Positions 51,491-61,152 of a DNA stretch of 64,000 nucleotides are shown here, piece after piece. The notes under the pieces were generated by a model, which searched no databases, was not told the origin of the DNA, and saw only the letters and a program-made list of their open reading frames with translations. Source of the DNA: an uncultured Prevotella sp. (GTDB lineage: Bacteria > Bacteroidota > Bacteroidia > Bacteroidales > Bacteroidaceae); assembly GCA_905236755.1 (NCBI GenBank), contig CAJOCR010000004.1, forward strand, positions 62,001 to 126,000, in the 5' to 3' direction. The translations under genes and the position numbers were made by a program. Within the stretch, counting starts at the first letter, position 1. The number at the start of each line of letters is the position of its first letter.

Positions 51491-54400
51491 TCACCTCGTA
51501 AGACTGAACTTAATGCTCAAGCCAAAATCTTGTGTTATCGTAGGATAGCTACTGCTTGCAAGTAAAGGAGTATTACTCTGGCGATCGTAATAGAAACTCA
51601 TAGTAAGCATTTTACTCAATGTGTAGTCGGCAATAAAGCTAAACTTGAAAGCTGTATTTCCGCTACTCGCCATACTCTGTATCATAGCAATATCTCGGGT
51701 TATAGAAGCTTGTTTGCGATAGCTCACGTCAAGACGCAAGTTAAGGTCGTGATTAACACCATTCTTTCTGTTAGTTGATGTATTGTTCTTGTTTTTATCG
51801 TTATTATTTTTGCTTTGAGCTTTCACCTTACTGCGGCTACCATAGCCAAAAAGGTTGAAGTTGTTAAGTTTATATGCAAGTCCCACAACCCAGTCACGGC
51901 TTAAAGCCTCGTTTATCTGCACACTCGTCATACTGAGAATAGTTGCTCTTGTTGTGCGATATTCTACCTTGGCTGTTAGGTTGTTTTGGAAAGTCATGTC
52001 AACACCCAATAAAGGAGAGAAAGCCTCGTTAATACTTACAGTTGACACATTATACATACTGTTAGGTGTTGGCATTCCTGTAACTGAATTACTGATAAAT
52101 CCCAATCCATTCATAAATTCCTGATAGGTGCTATAAGTGTTGTAGGCACCTACTGCATAAATACTCTTATATGAATGGTTGATATTAAAACTCTTAAACA
52201 CGTCTTCAAACCAAGGAAGCTTGCCCAATCCACTATAGCGTAAGCTCCAGTTAGGCAGCATACGTGTAATAGTTGGGAAGATATCAAGTGAACCTCCACC
52301 CATATTAGTGTATGCTTTAAGGAATGCAGGCACCATAACATCAGCACTATAAGGGTCTACACCGCCATTGGCAGCATCAAAGTGTTTTCCTGCAAGAGTA
52401 GTTCCTGCAGGGTAAGTGGCGTTGGCATATTGTGCCTCAACCTTCTGCTGATATTGAGGCAACAGCTTACAGAAATTCTCAAACACGCCACTCTTATATC
52501 CGTTGTTAGCATCGCCTATTCCATCAAAAGCACTTTTTAGCGAGATTGTTGTCATAGTAAAACTACCACTCTCTGTTGTTGGATTGCCTACATACATATA
52601 TTGCATGCTTCGTGCACGTGTTCTTGTTCTGTTTGCATTAAGGTCTATCTTCACATCTTTCCAAGGCTCAAGAGTCATACGAATCTGCAAATCTTCCGTG
52701 TTATTGGTTGTTGCTGGAGTAGCCACAGAATCATTATTAAGCAACCAGCCTTTGTTTTTGGCTTTGTCTATGTATGAATCATCAACAAGACCAAAAGCAA
52801 AGTCAAGACCAGGAGAGAGAAGACCCGTACTTCGTGTCTGGCCAAAAGCGTCGCCAATGGTAGGCATGAATCCAGGCAACGCCATAGAATACTGGTTACG
52901 ATAGCTTATGCTCACGTTTCTCACCATCATAGCAACACGAGCCACAACCTGAGCAGCCTTATACCATTTAAAGTTGTCAAGAGGTTCCTTTGGCATAACT
53001 GTAACCTTTAGCTTCATGGCAGAATCCACCTTGTTCTTTATAACGATGGTATTTTCGTTTTTCTTGCTATATTTCAGTTTAAACAGTTTACCGTCCTCTG
53101 TTCGTCCTGTCACCACAAGTCGTTTACTCTTCTTGCCATGATTAACGCTGATGGTTGTGTCGGGCAATAGAGTAATCTCCTTTTCAAATCCTCGCTGATT
53201 TTTAGGCAGTTCCTTCTTTTTCTTTTCTTCCTGTTTCTGGTCTTTGTTCTTTGTATTATTTCTATTTTGTTGCGTATTAGTATTCTTGCGAACATTTCTC
53301 ACATTGCTCTTGTTAAATCTGTCGTTAGCCTTTTTCAGGAAAGCAACATGATTATATAGTTTTTCCAGATTGAGTGTGCTTGAGATATTCAAGTCGCGAT
53401 TATTAGTGATTGTATTTCCAAGCGATGTGCCGTCATCAAGTTCTGTACCACGCACCCAGTTGTAGGTAGCTGTATAGTTAGCATTTGCATTTACCCAATC
53501 AAATACCGGGATAAGGTTTATTGGTAACTGATAGCTCAATGTGAAGTTCTGTTGATAGTCAAGCGGAGTTCCCATGTGCTTAATACTTGTCCACACAGAA
53601 TCCTTCCATGCAGAATAGCGATCAGGATAAAGATCTTTGTTCACAGGAGTGTAAGGTTCTTCAATCTGAGCATTTGTTGCACTCTGGAAATTCATGTGCA
53701 GGTTTTTAGTTAAATCCCACCTGAGAGAGAATTGTCTGTTCCACAGGAATTGTTCCGAGAAGGTGAGTGGTAAGGCAGTGTTTTCAGTACTCTCCATATC
53801 ACGCTCTTGTAATTCGTAGTAGTTACGAGTCATCTCTGTGTTGAAAGCCACACTCTGTGGAAGCCAGTTCAATCCAAATTTCTTTAGAATGTCAAACCAC
53901 TTACTCTTGGTCTTTATCTTTTTGAAAGGTTCCCATGCTTTATATACTGGGGTCCAGTTATAGTTCATTGACCCACGCCAGTTATCTTCATTTTCATATA
54001 CAGTAGTCTCTCCCTGAGTGTGGTGATGAGAATGACTGTATGAGAATGAGAAGTTAGCTGGATCGTAAGGCATAGGATGACGTTTGGTTTGTATACCTAC
54101 ACGCACATTCGACAATGAGAAATTCTTATCTATAGTCTGTGTTATAGCTATGTTTGAAATAGAATCGCGCTCTTGCTTGTTGGCTGCAGCATCTAGTGCA
54201 TCCTTTAGTTCCATATCAGTGTCAAGAGGATTGTAGCGAGGTTTCTTCTTCTCTTTTGTTACGCTGTAATAGAGTGGGGCGCTCACCTTAGCTTTCTCAG
54301 GGAAAAACTTACCTAACTCTACGTTCGCTGTGAAACTGTAGTTAGTGTAATCGTCTTTTGCTCGTTCGGCAACACTACTTTCAAGCCCGCCAAAGCCATT

Positions 54401-57400
54401 AGACATATATTTGCCCAATACATTAACCGTACCAAGGTCGCTCAACTGCATATTAAGGTTTCCTTGAGCAGCCCAACCACCTTTGTTATTATAGTCTTTA
54501 AGTCGTAATTCGTTAATCCACACCTCACCACTCTTGCTGTCGCCTGACAGGTTGCGCACACCAATAATCATGGTCTTTATCTCACCCAGAGTAGGATTAC
54601 CCATCACAGTAACCTTGTTGGCAGGATGATTCTCATCATAATCTGAGAAAGCTCTTGTAAACGAAGCTATACCCTGTGCTTTTGCCTGATTGCGTTTCTT
54701 CTTTAGTTTAGTGAAAATGTCAAGAGGAATATTTATCATGTTCTCCTCAGGCCATACGGCTTCACATCCTGTACGCGAATAACCGTCATAATGTCCAGGA
54801 GGTGTTACCTTCAAAGGAACCAAATACTCATAGTAGTTGTTTTTATAGTCACTACCCAAACGCAAGAATACTGCTAACTGACCATCCTTCAATGCTGTTT
54901 CATTAGTTTCTGTTGCGTTAGCATGAGTAAACATCTGAAGCTGCTTATATTGGCGCATGTCAATAGTTGTGTTCTTATAAACACACTTTGCTTCGTTGGT
55001 GGCAAGATTACTGACGTCAATCTTCAAAGCTTGCTCATTCTGTTCTGTTAGTTGAGGCTGACTTGGGTCTTGTTCACGAGTAATGCCTGGAGGAAGGGTG
55101 TAGTTTACAGGTGTTTTGTCACCATTTTCCTCAATGCTTACTGCGCTTACTGCCATCTTGCCTGCTCCAGAAGTGCTGTTGTCAAGATTCTGCTCATATA
55201 CTCGCCACTCACTTCTCACAAGGTCAAGACTACCAAAGCGCATCACTATAGGATGTTCAAAACCAGTGAGGAACATACGCATGAAACGAATGCTCGACAA
55301 GTCTGTTATACCACCCACATTTTTCTCGTAATCGCTGATAGGTATTCTAAACTGATACCATCTCACCTTTTCAGTCTTGCCATTTCTCAGTTTAGGTTCA
55401 GCCTCATGAACATCAACGATGAAATTATGTCCTACCTGCATATCATTAGGACGAATGCTCACATGATACTGATAGTATTTCTCGTATTCGTTGAGGGTAT
55501 AGTCCTGATTGATATCTTCAACGTCAGGGGTAGTCTTGTATGAGGTGTCGTAGTTCTCAGGACGATTCTCGCTATCTGGCGAGTTACCTTGAGGATTATT
55601 GATGTATTTATAACGGCGAAGAATACTTGCCTCCATCTGGTCATAGTCACGACCTCTGAAATAGTGGTAATCATCGTTGGCTACATCGGCCATAATACTA
55701 TCAAAGACAGCTGCATTCACTTTACCTTGAATAGATGAAAGGAAACTCTGATAGCCTTGGAATGTGCGTTCCTCGTCATCAGTCAAACCATTATAACCTA
55801 CATCCTGCAAGGCTCTTGAACCACTTGTTGTAGCAAAGGCGTAGGTCACATTTGACTGTGTTGGCACTTTTCCCCATTGTGTCCATGTAAAATTCTGACT
55901 ACCATCAACAGGCATACCACTTTCGTAGAATTTCTTTCCATCGCGAAGCACATCCTCGCTAATCTCTCCAAGGTTTATATAGAAATCACCACCATAGCTG
56001 TTTGCATCTTCCTTTTCGTTTGAATAAAGAAATGGATCAAGAAGCCAGAATTCAATATACTGTATGTTAGCTGCTTCAAAATCGTTGGTATCAAGTTTGC
56101 GCATCATTCCTCCCCAATGCTGTTGAGGGTTAGGCAGAGTTCCGTTGGCATTAAGGTTTGGATTGAAGTTATACGGACCTCTTTCATTAGGATAATATGC
56201 AAGGTTAAGAATACTTAGTGTGTTGCTCTGTCCTGAATAATTGCTGTAGTCGCGATTAGGGAAAAGCTCACGCATATACACCTCTCTCACATAGTGGTTC
56301 GACAGTTGTTCAAGATCACTCTTTATGTGTCCTGGGGTAAGACTACTGCTACGTCGTGTGAACAATGGGTCTATGGTGTACCACGATAGCAGCGAACGGT
56401 TATAGCCACTTGTCAAACCAGTCTTATCAGTACTCTCTCTGAACATCGAAGGAGCACTTGATATAATCCAGTTTGTAGGCGTCATAACATCAATAGCTGA
56501 CTTGCTGTTTTCAAAGTCATCAAGATATGAAGCGTTATCCTGTGTATTGTGGCTACGTCCAGCAATGAGTTGTGCAAACTCACCTGTGAATGAAATCTGT
56601 GAGGGTTGAGACAGATGCAGTAAAGGCAGTTTGTCAAGCATATCCGTAAGCCATTGACTTTCTTTTTTCCAGTTAATGTTCAATCCCCAAAGAGTATTGT
56701 TCAGCGGTTCTGAACCCATAGTTACCTTTGTGGTCATAGCCTGTTCCTGCAAATGCTGCAATGTACCACTTATCTGGAAGTTTTTACTGAAATCATATTC
56801 CCAGTTCATTCCTAACATGGTCTTACGCATTTGCCCATAGTCACTGTTACTTTCAAGCGACACATTTACTTGAGTACCTGCATCTATGATGCTCTGGTTC
56901 AGTATAGTCACCTCTCCTGCACTATAGTCAACACTATAGTCAGCACCTTCGGTTAACTTCACACCACCCGCAGTAACAACAACGCTACCTTGAGGCACAT
57001 TATATGCACCTAAAGAAATAACGTTGGCTGCTGTACCACGGAATTGTCCTACAAGATTAAATTTATCTTTTTCGGCTATCTGTTTAGCAACAGTCTTTGT
57101 AGAGTCATAAAGTTCGGTAAATGCATATTTGCTTGCATTTTCTGCACTCACACCTTTACTAACCAGATAGTCGTATAGATACTTTCCAAACGGCTCTGTT
57201 TCAGGGAAGAACACTCTACCATTGCTCACGGTATAGCCCTCTACAAAGTCAAAATATCCATTGCTATGTGGTTTGTTGTTATTATCCAAGCGGTCAGCTC
57301 CCAACAACTTTATTATTGTCAGGTCTTTCACCTGTGCCTCTGGAATATAGCTTAGATACACACCTGTAGTGTCGCTTTGGTATTTCACATCCAGACGGAA

Positions 57401-58936
57401 TTTTTCTCTTTCTACTGATGATGCAAGATAATACACGTTCTTCATCATCAAATCCCAGTTGCCTTGCTTTGGATTGTTACTGGTGTTCTTAAGCGATTTA
57501 ACAAACAATGCTTTGTCGGTATCAGTAATATCAGATGCAAATTCGCCCACCTGATAGGTTTTTCCACCGTATGTGTATTCATAGGCAACAGCCAGTACCA
57601 TGTCGGTTTGTATTCCTGATTTAAGCGATACGTAGCCCAGTGCTTTGTTCACTATATATTCTGATGAATTAAGCATACGGGCACTCTCCAATTTTTCATA
57701 GTCGCTGCCTCCAACAAGTCCTGCACCGTCAAGAACAGTCGATGTCTGATCAATCCTTCGTGCATCAGCATACATGCTTGTCATCTGTTGATACTCGTCA
57801 TTGGCAGTATTCTGTGGTACAATAGTTCCTGTGGAACTCCATCTGTTATTGCTTATTTTTGTACTTTCGCCTAAGTCGGTAAGAGCCACAATATCTCGGG
57901 TGTTGCTTGTTGCAGCAGTTTTGTTAGTTACCCAAATCTCTACACGATTAATATTCACACCTGTAGTAAGATTAGGCAATGTCTTCATGCCAGCATCATA
58001 GTGGTCGCGGAAATATTGCGATAGAAAGAAGTGGCGGTTTTCCTCATAGTTGGCAGCATCAATCTCAAAAGGAGTAAACTGAGTACCTCCTTTGCTCGAC
58101 ACACTCTTTGATGAACTCTTCTTTTGTGAAGCCACGAGCTGCAATTTCAACTTTCCGAATTGCATATCTGTTCTCACACCAAACAGCGAGCTTGCTCCCT
58201 GTATCAACGAAGAGTTAGATGGGAAGCTCACATTTCCAGCCTCTACCAGTTTTATGGTTTCATCTTCCTTGCCTTCATATTTCAGTTTCAGGTTTTGTGC
58301 ATCAAAATCAAAGGTTGCGTCTGTGTTGTAGTTCAGATTCATGTTTACCTTGTCACCCACCTTACCATTGACATTGAGATTTATCTTTTCGTCAAAGTCC
58401 ATAGTAGTAGTTTTACGATGCCTAAGGGGTAGGGCTGGGTTATCAATCTTCTTCACTGTACCACCAAACTTCAATTCTGCTGTTCCCTGAGTACGAATAC
58501 GAACACCACCAGGACCGAATATCTTTTCTGCAGGTCCAAGGTCAAAGTGCATATCCGAGAAATCAAATTTCTCTTTGCCTTTATTCTGGAAAATCTCGCT
58601 GTTCTTCTGTCTGAAATATTTTCCCCAACCTTTCTTGTTCACCCATTCCATATATTCCTTTGGAGTCATCATGATAGGTGTTTGAATATACACGCCATCA
58701 ATCTTGTTACCAATGATATACATGTCGAGTTTCTCGTCATATTCCACATTATATGGCAAGTTCTCAGGGTTTCTTAAGTCAATGGCAAAAGTGTCAAGGT
58801 CGTTATATGTAATAGGCAGAGTGCGTTTCACACTCCATTTTAAAGGCTTGTCGTCTTGAGCCATAGCAAACACTCCCGCACTTATAATAAGCATGAGTAA
58901 AAGTGAGAAATATTTGTTATAGCTCTTATTTTTCAA
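51491..58936 (-). CDS. sprA: SprA, outer-membrane translocon of the type IX secretion system
   Basis: SprA (Sov in Porphyromonas) is the giant 36-strand barrel through which T9SS substrates cross the outer membrane. The 2481-residue length, signal peptide (ending AMAQ), and repeated SprA_N-type blocks (GPGGVRIRTQGTAELKFGGTVKKIDNP; LDDFENSKSAIDVMTPTNWIISSAP; EFWLLDPF...GGDFYINLGEISEDVLRDGKKFYE; VWINELRLKDYNNKGGWAAQGN) are characteristic. A Lys/Asn/Gln-rich low-complexity stretch lies about residue 1890-1930. It is 62 bp behind ruvA in one direction, a conserved Bacteroidota arrangement. No protein with a recognisable T9SS C-terminal signal is coded in this window. Confidence 0.97.
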   Translation of the reverse strand: MKNKSYNKYFSLLLMLIISAGVFAMAQDDKPLKWSVKRTLPITYNDLDTFAIDLRNPENLPYNVEYDEKLDMYIIGNKIDGVYIQTPIMMTPKEYMEWVNKKGWGKYFRQKNSEIFQNKGKEKFDFSDMHFDLGPAEKIFGPGGVRIRTQGTAELKFGGTVKKIDNPALPLRHRKTTTMDFDEKINLNVNGKVGDKVNMNLNYNTDATFDFDAQNLKLKYEGKEDETIKLVEAGNVSFPSNSSLIQGASSLFGVRTDMQFGKLKLQLVASQKKSSSKSVSSKGGTQFTPFEIDAANYEENRHFFLSQYFRDHYDAGMKTLPNLTTGVNINRVEIWVTNKTAATSNTRDIVALTDLGESTKISNNRWSSTGTIVPQNTANDEYQQMTSMYADARRIDQTSTVLDGAGLVGGSDYEKLESARMLNSSEYIVNKALGYVSLKSGIQTDMVLAVAYEYTYGGKTYQVGEFASDITDTDKALFVKSLKNTSNNPKQGNWDLMMKNVYYLASSVEREKFRLDVKYQSDTTGVYLSYIPEAQVKDLTIIKLLGADRLDNNNKPHSNGYFDFVEGYTVSNGRVFFPETEPFGKYLYDYLVSKGVSAENASKYAFTELYDSTKTVAKQIAEKDKFNLVGQFRGTAANVISLGAYNVPQGSVVVTAGGVKLTEGADYSVDYSAGEVTILNQSIIDAGTQVNVSLESNSDYGQMRKTMLGMNWEYDFSKNFQISGTLQHLQEQAMTTKVTMGSEPLNNTLWGLNINWKKESQWLTDMLDKLPLLHLSQPSQISFTGEFAQLIAGRSHNTQDNASYLDDFENSKSAIDVMTPTNWIISSAPSMFRESTDKTGLTSGYNRSLLSWYTIDPLFTRRSSSLTPGHIKSDLEQLSNHYVREVYMRELFPNRDYSNYSGQSNTLSILNLAYYPNERGPYNFNPNLNANGTLPNPQQHWGGMMRKLDTNDFEAANIQYIEFWLLDPFLYSNEKEDANSYGGDFYINLGEISEDVLRDGKKFYESGMPVDGSQNFTWTQWGKVPTQSNVTYAFATTSGSRALQDVGYNGLTDDEERTFQGYQSFLSSIQGKVNAAVFDSIMADVANDDYHYFRGRDYDQMEASILRRYKYINNPQGNSPDSENRPENYDTSYKTTPDVEDINQDYTLNEYEKYYQYHVSIRPNDMQVGHNFIVDVHEAEPKLRNGKTEKVRWYQFRIPISDYEKNVGGITDLSSIRFMRMFLTGFEHPIVMRFGSLDLVRSEWRVYEQNLDNSTSGAGKMAVSAVSIEENGDKTPVNYTLPPGITREQDPSQPQLTEQNEQALKIDVSNLATNEAKCVYKNTTIDMRQYKQLQMFTHANATETNETALKDGQLAVFLRLGSDYKNNYYEYLVPLKVTPPGHYDGYSRTGCEAVWPEENMINIPLDIFTKLKKKRNQAKAQGIASFTRAFSDYDENHPANKVTVMGNPTLGEIKTMIIGVRNLSGDSKSGEVWINELRLKDYNNKGGWAAQGNLNMQLSDLGTVNVLGKYMSNGFGGLESSVAERAKDDYTNYSFTANVELGKFFPEKAKVSAPLYYSVTKEKKKPRYNPLDTDMELKDALDAAANKQERDSISNIAITQTIDKNFSLSNVRVGIQTKRHPMPYDPANFSFSYSHSHHHTQGETTVYENEDNWRGSMNYNWTPVYKAWEPFKKIKTKSKWFDILKKFGLNWLPQSVAFNTEMTRNYYELQERDMESTENTALPLTFSEQFLWNRQFSLRWDLTKNLHMNFQSATNAQIEEPYTPVNKDLYPDRYSAWKDSVWTSIKHMGTPLDYQQNFTLSYQLPINLIPVFDWVNANANYTATYNWVRGTELDDGTSLGNTITNNRDLNISSTLNLEKLYNHVAFLKKANDRFNKSNVRNVRKNTNTQQNRNNTKNKDQKQEEKKKKELPKNQRGFEKEITLLPDTTISVNHGKKSKRLVVTGRTEDGKLFKLKYSKKNENTIVIKNKVDSAMKLKVTVMPKEPLDNFKWYKAAQVVARVAMMVRNVSISYRNQYSMALPGFMPTIGDAFGQTRSTGLLSPGLDFAFGLVDDSYIDKAKNKGWLLNNDSVATPATTNNTEDLQIRMTLEPWKDVKIDLNANRTRTRARSMQYMYVGNPTTESGSFTMTTISLKSAFDGIGDANNGYKSGVFENFCKLLPQYQQKVEAQYANATYPAGTTLAGKHFDAANGGVDPYSADVMVPAFLKAYTNMGGGSLDIFPTITRMLPNWSLRYSGLGKLPWFEDVFKSFNINHSYKSIYAVGAYNTYSTYQEFMNGLGFISNSVTGMPTPNSMYNVSTVSINEAFSPLLGVDMTFQNNLTAKVEYRTTRATILSMTSVQINEALSRDWVVGLAYKLNNFNLFGYGSRSKVKAQSKNNNDKNKNNTSTNRKNGVNHDLNLRLDVSYRKQASITRDIAMIQSMASSGNTAFKFSFIADYTLSKMLTMSFYYDRQSNTPLLASSSYPTITQDFGLSIKFSLTR

Positions 58937-58975
58937 TTTACAAAATCAACATTCAACATCGCACGAAGTGCGACC
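58937..58975. repeat. ATTCAACAT tract with CGCAC-gaa-GTGCG palindrome
   Basis: ATCGCACGAAGTGCGAC (58958-58974) is identical to the copy at 62639-62655. It lies between ruvA and sprA. Confidence 0.65.
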
Positions 58976-58998
58976 AATTACACACTCCACCTTCGGGA

Positions 58999-59619
58999 TT
59001 ACTTGATTCTCTTTAATGCTTCTTTGATAACCTGTTCAACAGGCATGTCTGGCTGTTCAGTAAGTATGGCAACAACAACTTTCTGACTTGGAGCAGGAGC
59101 AAATCCCAACATAGTCATGGCTGCTACAGCCTCGTCGCGTGTGCCAGTATTCACCATTGCTGCGGCACCACTCTGAGTACCCACATGCAACTCGTCAGCA
59201 ATTCCGCTTGACATTATCTTGTCTTTCAGGTCAACGATAACGCGCTGTGCCGTTTTTAAACCAATGCCCTTAACGCTCTTTATCATTCTCTCATCGCCAT
59301 TGGCAATAGCATTACACAGTTCTGATGGCGACATGGACGAAAGCATCATGCGGGCTGTGTTAGCACCTACACCACTAACAGTGATAAGCATGCGATAAAG
59401 TTCGCGTTCCTTCTTGCTTTGAAAACCGTAAAGGGTATAAGAGTCATCACGACCGCCAGTTTGAATAGCCTCGTGAACATACAACTTAGTCTCTTTCTTG
59501 CCTTGGATGGCAGTATATGTAGATAATGAAATATTCATTCCATAGCCCACACCTGCTGCTTCAACCACAGCATAGGTAGGGGTGAGCTCAGTCAATTCTC
59601 CTTTGATATATTCAATCAT
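58999..59619 (-). CDS. ruvA: Holliday junction DNA helicase subunit RuvA
   Basis: RuvA binds four-way junctions and loads the RuvB motor. The 206-residue protein has the OB-fold N-terminus ([28 protein letters not shown]), two helix-hairpin-helix motifs ([15 protein letters not shown] and [21 protein letters not shown]), and the small C-terminal RuvB-binding domain ([11 protein letters not shown]...). Typical length. It precedes sprA; ruvB and ruvC are not in the window. Confidence 0.97.
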   Translation of the reverse strand: MIEYIKGELTELTPTYAVVEAAGVGYGMNISLSTYTAIQGKKETKLYVHEAIQTGGRDDSYTLYGFQSKKERELYRMLITVSGVGANTARMMLSSMSPSELCNAIANGDERMIKSVKGIGLKTAQRVIVDLKDKIMSSGIADELHVGTQSGAAAMVNTGTRDEAVAAMTMLGFAPAPSQKVVVAILTEQPDMPVEQVIKEALKRIK

Positions 59620-59663
59620 TTCTTAAATTATTATCTGTTATGTGCACAAAACATCATGTTTAT

Positions 59664-59705
59664 GTGTGCGTATATTTACTGTTATGCTGTTATGTTATGT
59701 AACGC
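59664..59705 (-). repeat. ATAACAGCATAACAGTAA repeat, sixth copy
   Basis: GTGTGCGTATATTTACTGTTATGCTGTTATG..., about 19 kb from the five-copy cluster. Confidence 0.75.
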
Positions 59706-59769
59706 TTTCACATTAAATAACGCACGCACGCGTATATTTATTGTGCATCCCTTATTTTATTATTCAATA

Positions 59770-59807
59770 TTCAATAATCACTATTTAATAGCATTGCATT
59801 GCAATGC
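59770..59807. repeat. TTCAATAAT tract plus GCATTGCA/TGCAATGC palindrome
   Basis: Composite-family member with an 8+1+8 palindrome. Confidence 0.55.
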
Positions 59808-59890
59808 GTTTTCTGCTTACAATTTGTTACTTTTTGCTATTTTTTAGATAAAAACAAAAGAAAAGTGTAAAACGTTTCATGGAAAAAGTG

Positions 59891-59898
59891 TAAATTTG
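59891..59898 (+). promoter_or_regulatory. -7 element of ddh
   Basis: TAAATTTG followed by C, about 40 bases before the ATG; AAAGTGTAAA occurs twice just upstream. Confidence 0.5.
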
Positions 59899-59939
59899 CG
59901 CCAAAGAAATAGATTTTATAAACCAATTACACTATAAAA

Positions 59940-60839
59940 ATGAAGAAGATTAGAGCTGCCGTAGTAGGTTACGGTAACATCGGACGTTACAGTGTTGAGG
60001 CTCTCGATGCTGCGCCTGATTTTGAGATTGCAGGTATTGTTAGTCGTCATGCTGCTGGTAACAAGCCAGCTGAGTTGGCACAGTATGAGGTTGTTGACGA
60101 CATCACTAAGTTGAAGGATGTTGACGTTGCTATCCTTGCTGCTCCTACTCGTCTTTGCCCAGAATATGCTGAGCAGATTACTAAGCTTGGTATCAACACA
60201 GTTGATAGCTTTGATATTCACGGACAGATTCGTGATTACCGTGCTTCACAGATGCAGAAGAATAAGGCTACAAACACAGTCAGCGTTATCTCAGCTGGTT
60301 GGGATCCAGGTTCTGACTCTGTAGTACGTGTGCTCCTCGAGGCTATTGCTCCAGAGGGTTTGAGCTACACTAACTTCGGTCCTGGTCGTTCTATGGGACA
60401 CTCTGTTGTTGCTCGCAGCAAGAAAGGTGTTAAGGATGCATTGTCAATGACTATTCCATTGGGCGAGGGTATCCACCGTCGTATGGTATATGTTGAACTT
60501 GAGGATGGTGCAAACCTTGAGGAAGTAACAAAGGAAATCAAGGCTGATGACTATTTCGCACACGATGAGCTTCATGTGTTTGCTGTTCCTTCTGTTGACG
60601 CTCTCAACGATGTAGGTCATGGTGTTCACATGGTACGTAAGGGTGTGAGCGGTAAGACTCACAACCAGCGTTTCTCTTTCGATATGAGTATCAACAACCC
60701 AGCCCTCACAGCACAGGTATTGGTATGTGTTGCTCGTGCTACATTCCGTTTGCAGCCAGGCTGCTACACTATGCCTGAGATTCCTGTTATCGACCTCTTG
60801 CCTGGTGAGCGTGAGGAGTATGTAGGTACATTGGTGTAA
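59940..60839 (+). CDS. ddh: meso-diaminopimelate D-dehydrogenase
   Basis: Ddh reductively aminates tetrahydrodipicolinate to meso-diaminopimelate in one NADPH-dependent step, supplying peptidoglycan and lysine. The 299-residue protein has the Rossmann start AAVVGYGNIGRYSVEAL and the conserved SAGWDPGSDSVVRVLLEA, FGPGRSMGHSVVARS and NPALTAQVLVCVARA segments of the family. Bacteroidota often use this short route or DapL instead of the succinylase pathway. It is monocistronic, and its strongly biased codons suggest high expression. Confidence 0.97.
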   Translation: MKKIRAAVVGYGNIGRYSVEALDAAPDFEIAGIVSRHAAGNKPAELAQYEVVDDITKLKDVDVAILAAPTRLCPEYAEQITKLGINTVDSFDIHGQIRDYRASQMQKNKATNTVSVISAGWDPGSDSVVRVLLEAIAPEGLSYTNFGPGRSMGHSVVARSKKGVKDALSMTIPLGEGIHRRMVYVELEDGANLEEVTKEIKADDYFAHDELHVFAVPSVDALNDVGHGVHMVRKGVSGKTHNQRFSFDMSINNPALTAQVLVCVARATFRLQPGCYTMPEIPVIDLLPGEREEYVGTLV

Positions 60840-61152
60840 AGGCCAACCTCTCCCCCCAACGCTTCGCTATTGAAGATTGAAGATTGAATATTAAATATTA
60901 AATGCCTACGGCATAAAAGCTTTCCATCTTTCAATATTTCAATTTTCTTGGGGAGGGGGCCTCACTACGTTCATTCATTGCTAATTTTAGCTATTGATAT
61001 TTATAGCTACTATTTCAATTGAGAATATAAAAAAACTAACTTGCGAAAGTATATAATCGCAAGTTAGTTTTTTGTTTATATAAACTTGTTATGAATCTGT
61101 AAATATGAGCCTGCGAGGCTCCCTCCCACTCGGGGGAGGGCGGGGGGAGAGG
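60840..61152. other. intergenic region ddh / C1 peptidase with nested repeats
   Basis: ACCTCTCCCCCC (60846-60857) and TTGGGGAGGGGGCC (60949-60962) enclose a GAAGATTGAATATTAAAT tract, the palindrome ATGCC-tac-GGCAT (60902-60914) and the reverse-type tract TTTCAATATTTCAAT. A strong bidirectional terminator follows (61030-61073), then GAGCCT-gcg-AGGCTC and another CCTCCC/GGGAGG hairpin (61107-61155). Confidence 0.65.
61030..61073. terminator. bidirectional terminator between ddh and C1 peptidase gene
   Basis: A perfect 17-bp stem AAAAAACTAACTTGCGA / TCGCAAGTTAGTTTTTT with a 10-base loop. Confidence 0.9.

Larger units (their letters stand above)
59620..59939. other. divergent intergenic region ruvA / ddh with repeats
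   Basis: It contains an inverted copy of the ATAACAGCATAACAGTAA repeat (59664-59705) and a second partial end (GCACGCACGCGTATATTTATT near 59720). A TTCAATATTCAATAAT tract with palindrome GCATTGCA-t-TGCAATGC (59791-59807) and the ddh -7 box follow. Confidence 0.65.

Noticed and set aside
51491-58936. Type IX secretion substrates in the window
   Set aside because: The exported proteins (M13, GH9, C1 peptidase, hydrolases) do not end in a recognisable T9SS C-terminal domain.
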